Positions 54,228 through 64,000 of a DNA stretch of 64,000 nucleotides are shown here, piece by piece. Below the pieces are notes generated by a model. It had not been told where the DNA came from. It did no database searches and was given only the letters and a program-made list of their open reading frames with translations. The translations under genes were made by a program, and so were the position numbers. The stretch's first letter is position 1, and each line of letters starts with the position of its first letter. Source of the stretch: Agrostemma githago. Lineage: Eukaryota; Streptophyta; Magnoliopsida; Caryophyllales; Caryophyllaceae. The stretch is taken from NCBI GenBank assembly GCA_958450325.1, contig OY288256.1, positions 42,550,953-42,614,952 on the forward strand, written 5' to 3'.

Positions 54228-55314
54228 ATGGCTGCTCTTTTCGAGCTGTTTTCAAAGTTTTTAATCAATAATAACAACTGTTCTACTTACGACTTGCCTC
54301 TTTTAAATTCTGCTTTCAAAAATGTTTTATGCAATGACATTGAGAAACCGGACGAACAGGTGCCCGTGCCTCCGCATCTGATCGATCAGTTACAGCAAAG
54401 GGAATCTCGGAATCCGGTAATTGAATAGACTGAGTCCATTAATGTGGGAACAACCTTAGAGCCTCAGATACTTAAGATAGGGTTATCTTTAGATCTCGAG
54501 CAGAAACAGCACTTCGCGAACCTCATCCAAGAGTTCAAGGATGTCTTCGCATGGTCCTACAAGGACATGCCGGGGATAGACCGAGAGTTAGCCGAGCACC
54601 ACATACCGATTAAAGACGGGTGCAAACCGGTTAAGCAAAAACTCCGCAGAATGAGGCCCGAATGGTCTCTCAAGGTAAAAGAAGAAGTCGATAAACAGTT
54701 CAAAGCCGGCTTCATACAAGTGTCCGAATTGGGTTGCAAACATCGTGCCAGTTCCTAAAAAGGACGGTAAGGTGCGGGTATGCGTTGATTTTCGGTATCT
54801 TAACAAGGCAAGCCCGAAAGATGATTTTCCGTTACCACACATCTATATACTGGTGGATAACACAGCCGATCATGCCCTTCTGTCATTTATGGATGGGTAT
54901 GCCGGGTATAATCAGATCAAGATGGCGGAAGAAGATATGAGTAAGACTACCTTCACTACGCCTTGGGGTACTTACTGTTACACCGTCATGCCATTCGGTC
55001 TCATTAATGCTGGGGCCACATACCAACGGACTGCTACGACCTTATTGCACGACATGATGCATAAAGAAGTAGAAGTTTATGTAGACGACATGATCATCAA
55101 ATCCAAAGAACGGGACGGTCACATCACCGCCCTAAGGAAATTCTTCACCCGATTGCGCAAATACAACATGAGGCTAAACCCTCAAAAGTGCAGTTTCGGG
55201 GTAACATCAGGCAAATTACTGGGTCATATCGTTAGCCAACGAGGTATCGAGGTCGACCCAGCTAAAATCAAAGCCATTACCGAGATGCAACCTCCTAAAC
55301 CGAAAAAGAAATAA
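54228..55314 (+). pseudogene. Tat reverse transcriptase of element C
   Basis: Includes FKDVFAWSYKDMPGID, typical of the segment before RT in Tat elements. After a lesion at about 54728, the RT domain follows: VPVPKKDGKVRVCVDFRYLN, FMDGYAGYNQIKMA, TVMPFGLINAGATYQR, and the catalytic YVDD at 55078-55089. A TAG at 54426-54428 and the frameshifts at about 54728 and about 55305 inactivate it. Several bases seem to be missing at 54728, where most Tat proteins have a few more residues before WVANIVPV. Confidence 0.86.
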
Positions 55315-56384
55315 GGGGATTTCTCGAGAAAGTCCAATACATCAGTCGGTTCATTTCCAAACTAACCATGGTGTGTGAACCAATTTTCAAGAAACTGAAA
55401 GTAGGGGAACGGGTACTATGGGATGACAAGTGCCAAGCTGCTTTCGACAAGATCAAGGAAATCCTATCTGCTCCGTCAGTCTTAATGTCACCTCAACCCG
55501 GCTTGCCTCTGTCTTTATACCTAACGACGACCGAGACAGCCATGAGGGCTATGCTGGCTCAGACAGTTAACTCCAAAGAGCGAGGCATGTATTACATCAG
55601 CAAAAAGTTTTTAGAGTATGAATGCAAATATACCATGCTCGAAAAGACGTGTTTGGCTTTGGTCTGGGCCACTAAGAAGCTCCGACACTATATGCTAAGC
55701 TACGATGTCCATGTGCTATCCAAGATGGACCCAATCAAATACCTCTTCGAAAAGACCGTTCTCAATGGCCGAATTTCTAGATGGACTCTAATGCTGGCAG
55801 AGTTCGACCTAAAATTTGTGCCGTTAAAGGCTATTAAGGGTCGAGTAGTAGCTGAATTTCTCGTCGATAGCCCAGTAACCGAAGAAGGACACACTGACAC
55901 CTGGTCCTTCTCAGATGAAGATATCTTCCATACCGATACCGAAACATGGGATTTATACTTCGATGGAGCATCCAATTTCCGAGGGTTCGGAGTCGGGATC
56001 CTCCTAATTTCACCAGAAGGGGAGCATACTCCCGTGTCCATCAAATTGGACTTTGATGTTACCAATAATGCAGCAGAGTACGAAGCATGCATTTACGGGC
56101 TGCAAGCCGCCGCCAATCTGGGGATCACAAATCTCCGGGTACACGGTGACTCATCCTTGGTCATTAACCAAGCAATTCAAAAATGGAAAACTCGAAACGC
56201 TAATCTCGTGGCCTACCAGGCACGAGTGAGGGATCTCGAGAAACATATACTTGCCTCGGGAAGAAAATCAGTTTGCAGATGCACTCTCAAAATTGGCATC
56301 TTTGCTGAATATTCCCGACCACGTGACCAGTATGCCAAGTTGTGTCGAAAGACGGTCCGAGCCGGCATACATTCACGACATTGA
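55307..56384 (+). pseudogene. Gypsy RNase H plus archaeal-type RNase H of element C
   Basis: After the RT connection, the first RNase H appears eroded in its catalytic strand but keeps GMYYISKKFLEYECKYTMLEKTCLALVWATKKLRHY. A second RNase H of archaeal type follows (WDLYFDGASNFRGFGVGILL, NNAAEYEACIYGLQAA, LRVHGDSSLVINQ), with the Asp, Glu, Asp catalytic pattern visible. The pair of RNase H domains is a hallmark of the Tat lineage. A frameshift at about 56253 moves the coding sequence to the next frame. Confidence 0.85.
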
Positions 56385-57658
56385 AGACATTGAGATAACT
56401 GATCCCGAACCATGGTATCAGGCTGTATTAACATACCTGACCAACGGAGAATATCCTCCCGGGACAATAGGTCGAGCCAAGAAAGCCTTACGAAGGCTAG
56501 CCACCCAGTTCGTCCGTACCGATGACGAACAACTGTACAAAAAGACGGCACATGGGGCTATCCTCCTTTGTGTTGACAAGTATAAGGCCGAAAAGGTTAT
56601 AGCCGAAGTACATGATGGTGAAAACGGCCCACAATGCTCACATGCTGGTCCGGAAGATCATGAGGCTCGGGTATTACTGGAATACTATGGAAGCCGACTG
56701 CCAGTTATATGTCAAACACTGTCATAACTGTCAAATCTTCGCCAATGTGCAACACTTGCCGTCATCCTTGCTGTATACCCTGACATCGCCTGGGCCATTC
56801 TCGACATGGGGTATCGACATAATCGGGAAAATAAATCCCTCTGGTACCGGCGGACACTGTTTCATTTTAGTAGCTATCGACTATTTCACCAAGTGGGTCG
56901 AAGCTGAATCATATCGCATTCTCAATGCTAAACATGTCGCCAAGTTTATCTAGAACAAGATAATATGTCGGTATGGCACCCCGCATGAATTTATCAGTGA
57001 TCACGGGACCCATTTCCAAGCCGAGACTGCGGCCCTGCTGACCAAGTATAAAATTCAAAGGCATACGTCCTCGCCCTATCGTCCCCAAACGAATGGAGCG
57101 GTAGAGGCGGCCAATAAAAAAATTGTCACCATACTCAAAAAGATGGCTGATAATTACTGGGACTGGCCCGACAAAATACCTTTTGCCCTATGGGGACACC
57201 GGACATCAATTCGCACCGCAACCGGGGCGACGCCGTATTACCTAACTTATGGGTTGGAGGCAGTTCAACCAGTTGAATTGGAGGTACCGTCCCTCAGAAT
57301 TCTGTTAGAAAGTCAAGTACCCGAAGCTGATTGGGTTCGAGCACGGTATGACTCGTTGGTTCTACTAGACGAACGACGATCTCGTGCCCTCAACAATATT
57401 CAAATCTATCAGAAAAGGATCCAATGGGCCTTCAACAAAAGAGTAAGGCCCAGGAACATTAGAGAAGGGGGTCTGGTTCTTAAGTCTGTCCGAGCTTTAC
57501 TACCAGTTGACCCAAGGGGGAAATTCAAACCTAATTGGGCTGGGCCATATTTGGTAAAGAATATCCTATCAGGAGGAGCAGTGATGCTGACGGACCTGGA
57601 CGGGAATGAGTTCGTCAATCCGACCAACTTGGACCAGCTGAAGCGCTACTACCCTTAG
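56253..57658 (+). pseudogene. Tat integrase of element C
   Basis: Begins PREENQFADALSKLASL in one frame. Around 56612-56640 the frame changes and the zinc domain reads HNAHMLVRKIMRLGYYW with HCHNCQ. The catalytic core has WGIDIIGKI, FISDHGTHF and VEAANKK, so all three acidic residues are present. A TAG at 56951-56953 lies in KFI-stop-NKI where related proteins have Gln. The C-terminal part (GLVLKSVRALLP, KFKPNWAGPYLV) ends at 57656-57658. Confidence 0.86.
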
Positions 57659-58574
<916 letters not shown>

Positions 58575-59252
58575 TCACCTCTCCAAGTCAGTCTGGGGGC
58601 TTGACTGCCCCCGCGTGCTGCTAGCACCAGCCTCCCTGGATCGAGTCTTAGTATGTGACTTAAGACCCGATTCTAGTCGGACCAAAGTAGCAGGAGTGTC
58701 TCCGTCGTCGAAGAAACCCCTGTTGTCCTTCGTCGTATCCTGGCAAACCAGTTCGAAGGCCTCATCAACCTTCAAAGCTTTACGAGCTTCCTCGGACTCC
58801 TCAAACGTCCATGAAACCCAAGCGGATTGGCAAGGGCTGGGTATGGTCCACATGGGACGGGTGAACCACCTCTGCAACCATGTGTCGCACATAGCGTCCG
58901 TCAATTGGAGCGAGACGCTAATGATAGCCTCAGTCTCAGGAATGCGCTGAGACGAACCGAACTGCCTTAGGAGGCGGTCCGGGTAAATGTGAACTGTCCA
59001 GTTAAGAGACAGAATCACCAGGTAGCGGGCTTGGTCTCTCATAGCCAATCCCGTCAGTTTGGAGAGGAACCACCAGGCGACGGTCCACCTAATTAAGGGA
59101 CCACCGTGAAACACCAGCTCCTCATCCCAGTAAGCTCGGTTTATATGGTGACTCGAGCTTATCCGTCGCCTCCTCGAGCTAATCTGACTGCTCCGGTAAT
59201 TGAGTACACTCGGAGAGGACTCTATGATCAACAGGCGTTCAGACAACCAAAT
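58575..59252 (-). pseudogene. Antisense gene of C, exon 2
   Basis: Second exon of the antisense gene, 226 codons including the stop at 58575-58577. It opens IWLSERLLII at a splice acceptor (TTTTTCAG before 59252), in the phase that joins exon 1 without a shift. It contains YWDEELVFHGGPLIRWTVAWWFLS, CDTWLQRWFTRPM and a charged C-terminal tail rich in Glu, Arg and Ser. The exon itself is open, but the gene as a whole carries a stop in exon 1. Antisense ORFs of this kind between integrase and 3' LTR are known in several Tat-lineage elements. Function unknown. Confidence 0.65.
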
Positions 59253-59436
59253 CTGAAAAAGTATACACAAAATTCGTGAGTAATGGGTTCGCCAAAGCCC
59301 ACTCGATCGAGTACACCATCTGACTCGATCGAGTAAGCCCTCCAAAAGCAGGCAGTAGCTCGTCGAAGATGTCACTCGATCGAGTGACCTACGTGCATCA
59401 GAAAATTAGCGCAAAAAAAAATCGCGAGATGTATAC
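59253..59436 (-). other. Predicted 184-nt intron of the antisense gene
   Basis: Bounded by a good donor (CTGCAG then GTATAC, donor G at 59436) and acceptor (TTTTTCAG ending at 59253). The intron is phase 0 and its removal joins two open frames. It contains three perfect ACTCGATCGAGT palindromes (59301-59312, 59323-59334, 59374-59385), the motif of the C LTR. It also contains a T run. Confidence 0.65.
59301..59385. repeat. Palindrome array inside the antisense-gene intron
   Basis: Three copies of ACTCGATCGAGT at 59301-59312, 59323-59334 and 59374-59385. Spacing of 22 bp between the first two equals that in the LTR arrays. Confidence 0.93.
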
Positions 59437-60078
59437 CTGCAGAAGGCGAGCGCTCCCAGTCAGCTGTCGGTCCGAGTCAAGTCGCCTAGCATCGAGACCC
59501 ATGATAATCTCCCCGGTGGCTAGCCAAGCAGGGCTATGACCAGTCTCCATCTGGTAAACCACACCAATCAGCCTGATCTGACCCAAGCACGAGTCAGCAT
59601 CCATCATCCCCTCAAAGACATAACGGTGCAGCATACAAAAGGCGAAAGCCCTACGCCTATGAGCAGCAGTAATCCTCACGTCTTAGAGGTTCATAAACTT
59701 GTCAGCCAGGTTGAAAAGGGAAACAGTATTTCCCCGCACCATTCGATCTGTCTCAGCATGAGACAGACCCAAGAAATCCCTCAGCCTCTTTCTTGGATCC
59801 GGGTAAAACGGAGGAATAGCAGGACGAGCGACAAGGCTCCAACCACCTATGGCTGCGATCTCCTCAGGTAGAGGGCATATTTCTCCTCGCGGGAACGCGA
59901 AGACGTGATGGGTAGTATCCCAAAACGTCAGGCAGGCGTCCAAAAAGTGTGAGTCAATTATCAGACGCTGGAGAGGGAATAGACTGACAATTCCCATCTG
60001 AGTCAACTGTACCTTTTCCTCGTCCCCAAAATATTGGGACCAGGCAAAAAGCATTGCTGTCAAATGATCGATACCCAT
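59437..60078 (-). pseudogene. Antisense gene of C, exon 1: plant mobile domain-like
   Basis: Starts ATG at 60078 (MGIDHLTAMLFAW) and runs 214 codons to the splice donor. The middle reads LIIDSHFLDACLTFWDTTHHVFAFPRGEICPLPEEIAAIGGW. This resembles the plant mobile domain pattern (a helix, then a W/F-D turn, FHLPxGE-like strand, and the TLEDVA-like helix). A TAA at 59683-59685 breaks the frame (L-stop-DVRITAAHR), consistent with CAA to TAA. The gene has its own TATA box about 95 bp upstream. Family assignment is by pattern recognition only. Confidence 0.65.
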
Positions 60079-60670
60079 GGCAGAAGTTTGAGTCTTCTTG
60101 AATGTCTAAGAGATTTTGAGGAGAAGGAAGAGTTTATGATTTGGGATACAGTAAGTTGGAGCTGGGATTCCTATATTTATAATAGGAAAACCTAACTGAA
60201 CCCTAACTGCCATGCCTCCTCAGCAAACCTGGGCCCTATGCGCGCGCAGGCCTGATTACAGTTCAGAACCTAGAATAGGAATCAAGTCGTCCCGAGCTTT
60301 CCTGAAAATTCCTAAAAAATTGTGATAAAAAAAAAAATCTTTCAAAAAAGTTTTTCTACTTTTCAAAAAAAATCAATATTTTATTTCCCCAGCATGAGTC
60401 GGTGTTTCGCCTATGTGTTACATGCAAGTTGTTATATGTCAGTATACAGGTACATCCCAGACTTCAGAAGCAAGTCTCCCCGCAGCTCATTTACTCCCCA
60501 CGGAGCTATCATCATCAAGACAAGACAGGTATGACCCTCTGCTTATGGCTGGCGAGTCCTTCACACAAGTCTACTGGACTATAAACGACCCGACCGGGGG
60601 AGGCTGCCAGGTCGTAATCTGCGATTGGTCTGGTAGCTACTCTGACTTTCGCCTTGTCCAAGCCTTAGTC
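60079..60670. other. Antisense promoter region and 3' end of C interior
   Basis: Contains a minus-strand TATA box at about 60172-60185. The last 300 bp before the 3' LTR is homologous to 18283-18640 of element B in reverse. No other gene was seen. Confidence 0.6.
60172..60185 (-). promoter_or_regulatory. TATA box of the antisense gene
   Basis: The minus strand reads TATTATAAATATAG, about 95 bp upstream of the ATG at 60078. The spacing fits a plant core promoter with a short 5' UTR. Confidence 0.6.
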
Positions 60671-60683
60671 AGAGTGGGGGCTC
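60671..60683 (+). promoter_or_regulatory. Polypurine tract of element C
   Basis: AGAGTGGGGGCTC adjoining the 3' LTR, identical to that of B. Confidence 0.88.
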
Positions 60684-63291
60684 TGTAGACACCTGCATTT
60701 TGCCTGCTAGTGTCTATAGCAGTTCCCGACAAAACACCCGATGATGATCGGACGCAAACGTGACTTAGTATACTCGAATATGGGCTCGGAATCAATCATA
60801 TCCGACGTGGACATTTAGCGGAGTACAAATCTCTCAAAACCGACCTCAAATTCAGGCCCATTGGGTCGTTCCGAGTAAAATAAGACTAATTTGGGCCAAA
60901 ATTGACACCAAAAATAAAAACCGTCTTTTGGCAACCGGGTCAAAACCCGGTCAAAGACGAATCCGTCCTCAAAAACAGCCTAGAGAGCTTCTATAAACTT
61001 GCGCCCAAATACAAAATTCAAAAAATCAAAAAAGTCAACCATTTCCTAAAATGGCTCGCCACCCTTATCTACTCGATCGAGTGGATTGACCTCACTCGAT
61101 CGAGTGGAGCCTCAAAACCCGGAACAGACCCGTTTTCTAGGGCACTCGACCGAGTGCACTAGGGCCACTTGATCGAGTGACCCTAGGTCGAGGGGTAAAC
61201 TCTATAAATACCCCTCCTTGTGCACTTCATTTTTAGTTTTTGAGTTTTTGCCAAAGCTTCAAACACCCTACATTTCTACCCTAAGTCCTACACTTACATC
61301 TACACTACAACCCTAAGCCATACCAATAAAAAACCGAGTCATTTGTCCCTCGAAAAACCGACAAAATCATCCACACACACACACCATAACTTGCATACAT
61401 CCTCGATACTCCCGCGTTCCCGTCGCTATTACGAGTCCATTGCCGAGGCCTTCCTAAGCATGTATGTTGAGGGTGTCATAAACCCCGTCTCAATCTCCAC
61501 TATCTCGAATTTTATATATGTCTTCGTATTTTACGTTATAATCGTATTAGTATACTAACACTAACATTAACATTTAATTTTAGCATTTACTAACTTTTAT
61601 CCTTTCGTTACTAACATTTATATACCATCTATATATACATACTAGTACTAAAATTCAGATCCTAACCCGTTTGACTATGACGACCATCCAAAGTCCGTTT
61701 AATCCCTTTACGAGCAACGACGGAGGTGACGCCCTTTCGAGGAGCGCCGCCCCAATGTACTCAAGGGCGTAATGAGATCGTGGTCTCTCATAGTTGAACG
61801 CGTAGGACTCCATTTCTAAGATTAGCGCGAGATCCGTTGATGCGAAAACCGACATCACATAATCCTTTAGGATTAGTATCGATGTCGTGACGCGGAGGGC
61901 TACAATTTCGTCACTAATCAAACTTTTCAATCCCATAATGACACTTTTCACAAAATTCCGATGACGGTGTTATAATCGTATAATACACGATAATAGCACC
62001 GGAAACCGAGTTGTATTTAAATCGTGCAATATTTTTATTCAACTCGGTCAACCATCTATTTTAAATAAATAAAAAACGAAACGAGCCATGCCTAGCACAG
62101 GGGGCACTCGACCGAGTGCCATAGGCCACTCGATCGAGTAGCACCCCAAAAAACGGGAAGTAGCCACCTTAAAGGCGCACTCGACCGAGTCCATGCCATG
62201 ACTCGATCAAGTGGGTCCTGTAGCCTACGATAACCGAGAGCTTTAATGCATCATTCGAGCCTCGTCTTTTTTTACGACTTTAGTCGTCACGTGTAAAGTC
62301 AATCAAGTAATTCTATTTTTCAAAACCCATGCATATCACTACACTTTAACGACTTTGATCGTAGTCTTTCACGATTAGTTTTATATCGACGACCCTTTAG
62401 TCGTGTCCGATATATGGCTAACCAAGACGCCATTTTTCGATGTGATAAGTCGGGACAAGGCATCGGGATTCGGGATCGGGCTAGCATCACGCCTAGGTTC
62501 CATATCCCTGTCCTCCGTTTAATACACAATATAATGTGTATTTAATCGAAGTTCGTCCATCTATCTAACTTACGGTCTAGTTTGCATCTATTGTACACGG
62601 GTCCGTTTCTAGCTATTATTTATCGTTTTGTACTTTCCATTTATTCCATTTCATTATTGTTTGTAATTTTTGTTTTGGCCGGGTTGTATTTCCGCCCGTG
62701 TATTTTGTACGTATTTGCGAGTTTTGTTTATTTCAATGCTTATTGCTTTATAAATGAACCTCGCATGCTAAACAACTTCGACAATAGTTAGATGCATTAA
62801 ATGACGTAGTTAACACGAAATTCGCATGTTTAGCCGAAAACGTTGTTTGCATATCATTTAGTCGTTTTACTAGCGCGCGTACACGAACACGAACGATCTC
62901 TTAGTAGAGGCCGCTATGTGCGGGCGGGGTTGGGTGTCCTTAGTGGGCTTCCCAACACGGACCCTCACCCCTTACTCAGAACCTCGGTTTCCGGATGTCC
63001 GAAACCGTTGGCGCACGAGAGTCATTCTTTACACGATAACCGGTGTAGATGGTATCGGTATCGCAATGCAAAGGGACGAGCCCCATAAGCTTTGAAATCG
63101 AAATGGGCCATACTTTGTGTACGGTTCATGACGACATAGAGTGGGCTCGAATGGGTCCGAATTCCCATAAATTCGGTGGCGACTCCAACTTCGACTTAAA
63201 TTTCGAACCCGAGAACAATCTTACCACAAGATTCATTCGCCTACCCAAACCCGCGCGTGGCCGCGTCGGGTGGACCTACGTCATGTCCACA
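60684..63291 (+). repeat. 3' LTR of element C
   Basis: 2,608 bp from TGTAGACACCTGC to CATGTCCACA. U3 palindromes at 61071-61082, 61094-61105, 61144-61155 and 61167-61178 (the last with one C-to-T change), TATAAATA at 61203-61210. Second array at about 62106-62212. This uninterrupted copy shows what the split 5' LTR looked like. Confidence 0.94.
61203..61210 (+). promoter_or_regulatory. TATA box of C 3' LTR
   Basis: TATAAATA followed by CCCC, 25 bp after the last palindrome of the U3 array. Confidence 0.75.
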
Positions 63292-63296
63292 AGATG

Positions 63297-64000
63297 TTGA
63301 ATAAATTTTATTATGCAAAAATGAATGTAAGGGAAAGAGAAATGGTTTTAAGCATAAATGATAGTAAAGATGGGTGAAGCATCCAAAGTGTATCTAGACT
63401 AGGTTGGCCGGCCAAGAGGATAAGAAGAGGAGTAGGAAGAGTTTGAGTATTAAAGCCTCAATTCAATGAAAAGAAAACTAAAGAATCTTATGTTTACGGT
63501 TTAATGTGATAAAATGAAACGTATTAGTAAAACGTAGTTAAATTGTGACAAGAAGCTTTTTCGGTCCAAAATATGAGGAAAAGGTCTCAAATGTTTTATA
63601 AGTTGATAAAAACTATGATCGTAAAATAGTTAAAGGCATTTCAAAGCAATTCGAGTAAACCTCGCGTTGGAAAATAATTATCTATGAAACTTCTTATTAA
63701 AATCATAGAAGGCTTAATTTTCGTAAATAAAAATATTTACTACTTGAAAATATTATATAAATGTATTTAAACATTTTTAGGAAAAGGAATAACTTAAATC
63801 CGAGCTTAAAACGTCTATTCAAAGAGAAATAGAATTCTTCGCGGAAAATTAATTAGTTTACGAATAAAATCAAATAAATAGATGTAAAAGAATTAAAAAA
63901 TTTTAAAATAAAAATAAATATCATTAAACTCAAAATTGAAGAGAAGCTTGGAAAAATGAAGAAACATAAGGCTAAAATGTGACAGAGTTATGGCGAAGTC
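63297..64000. other. AT-rich background after element C
   Basis: The target sequence of C resumes after the TSD. AT-rich, non-coding, with no repeat or gene recognised up to the window end. Confidence 0.6.

Overview
This is a plant nuclear window (an angiosperm, most likely a eudicot) from a repeat-dense, gene-poor region. I see no intact host gene, rRNA or tRNA. Almost all of it is made of transposable elements nested inside one another, and the insertion boundaries can be read directly as target-site duplications (TSDs). A Retand-like Tat element together with Athila elements would suit a Caryophyllales genome, but that is a guess.

Layout. 1-722 is the 3' end of a LINE with a poly(A) tail. 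723-2618 is a second, decayed LINE reverse-transcriptase gene, interrupted by a third, reversed and 5'-truncated LINE (1387-1888, 16-bp TSD). A solo LTR of a Tat/Retand-type Ty3/gypsy element (A, 2619-4349, TSD ggcgg) lies in the second LINE. AT-rich background follows, with a Stowaway-like MITE (4736-5060) and a Mutator-like MITE (5981-6517). Element F (7063-14937, TSD atcat) is a very young non-autonomous Athila-like LTR element with an intact 448-residue open reading frame and no pol. Element B (15675-26322, reversed, TSD attat) is a gag-only Retand-type element with an amplified tandem repeat. Element C (26457-63291, TSD agatg) is a Retand-type element with gag-pol. Its 5' LTR was hit by an Athila element D (27443-48437, TSD ccatc), and the 5' LTR of D was hit by E (27889-35719, TSD ctccc), a sister of F. 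The order of insertion is therefore C, then D, then E.

How the parts relate. B shares LTR ends, polypurine tract, primer-binding site and gag with C, so it looks like a dependent partner of a C-type helper. E and F share the tRNA-Asp-type primer-binding site and polypurine tract style of D. C also carries an antisense gene with its own TATA box and a 184-nt phase-0 intron, encoding a protein like the plant mobile domain. D carries an ATHILA-family ORF after integrase.

The most unusual signal is shared by three element families that otherwise differ. Each carries arrays of a private 12-bp inverted repeat built as 5 + 2 + 5: ACTCG-NN-CGAGT in A/B/C, TCCCG-NN-CGGGA in E/F, and AGTCT-NN-AGACT in D. 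The arrays sit in the LTR. In C, D, E and F the same private motif recurs inside the element: in the intron of the antisense gene of C, upstream of the ATHILA ORF and within coding DNA in D, and beside an internal TATA-like module in E and F. This looks like a family-specific dimeric binding site reused for secondary transcription units. All statements come from reading the sequence by eye; no alignment or search was run.
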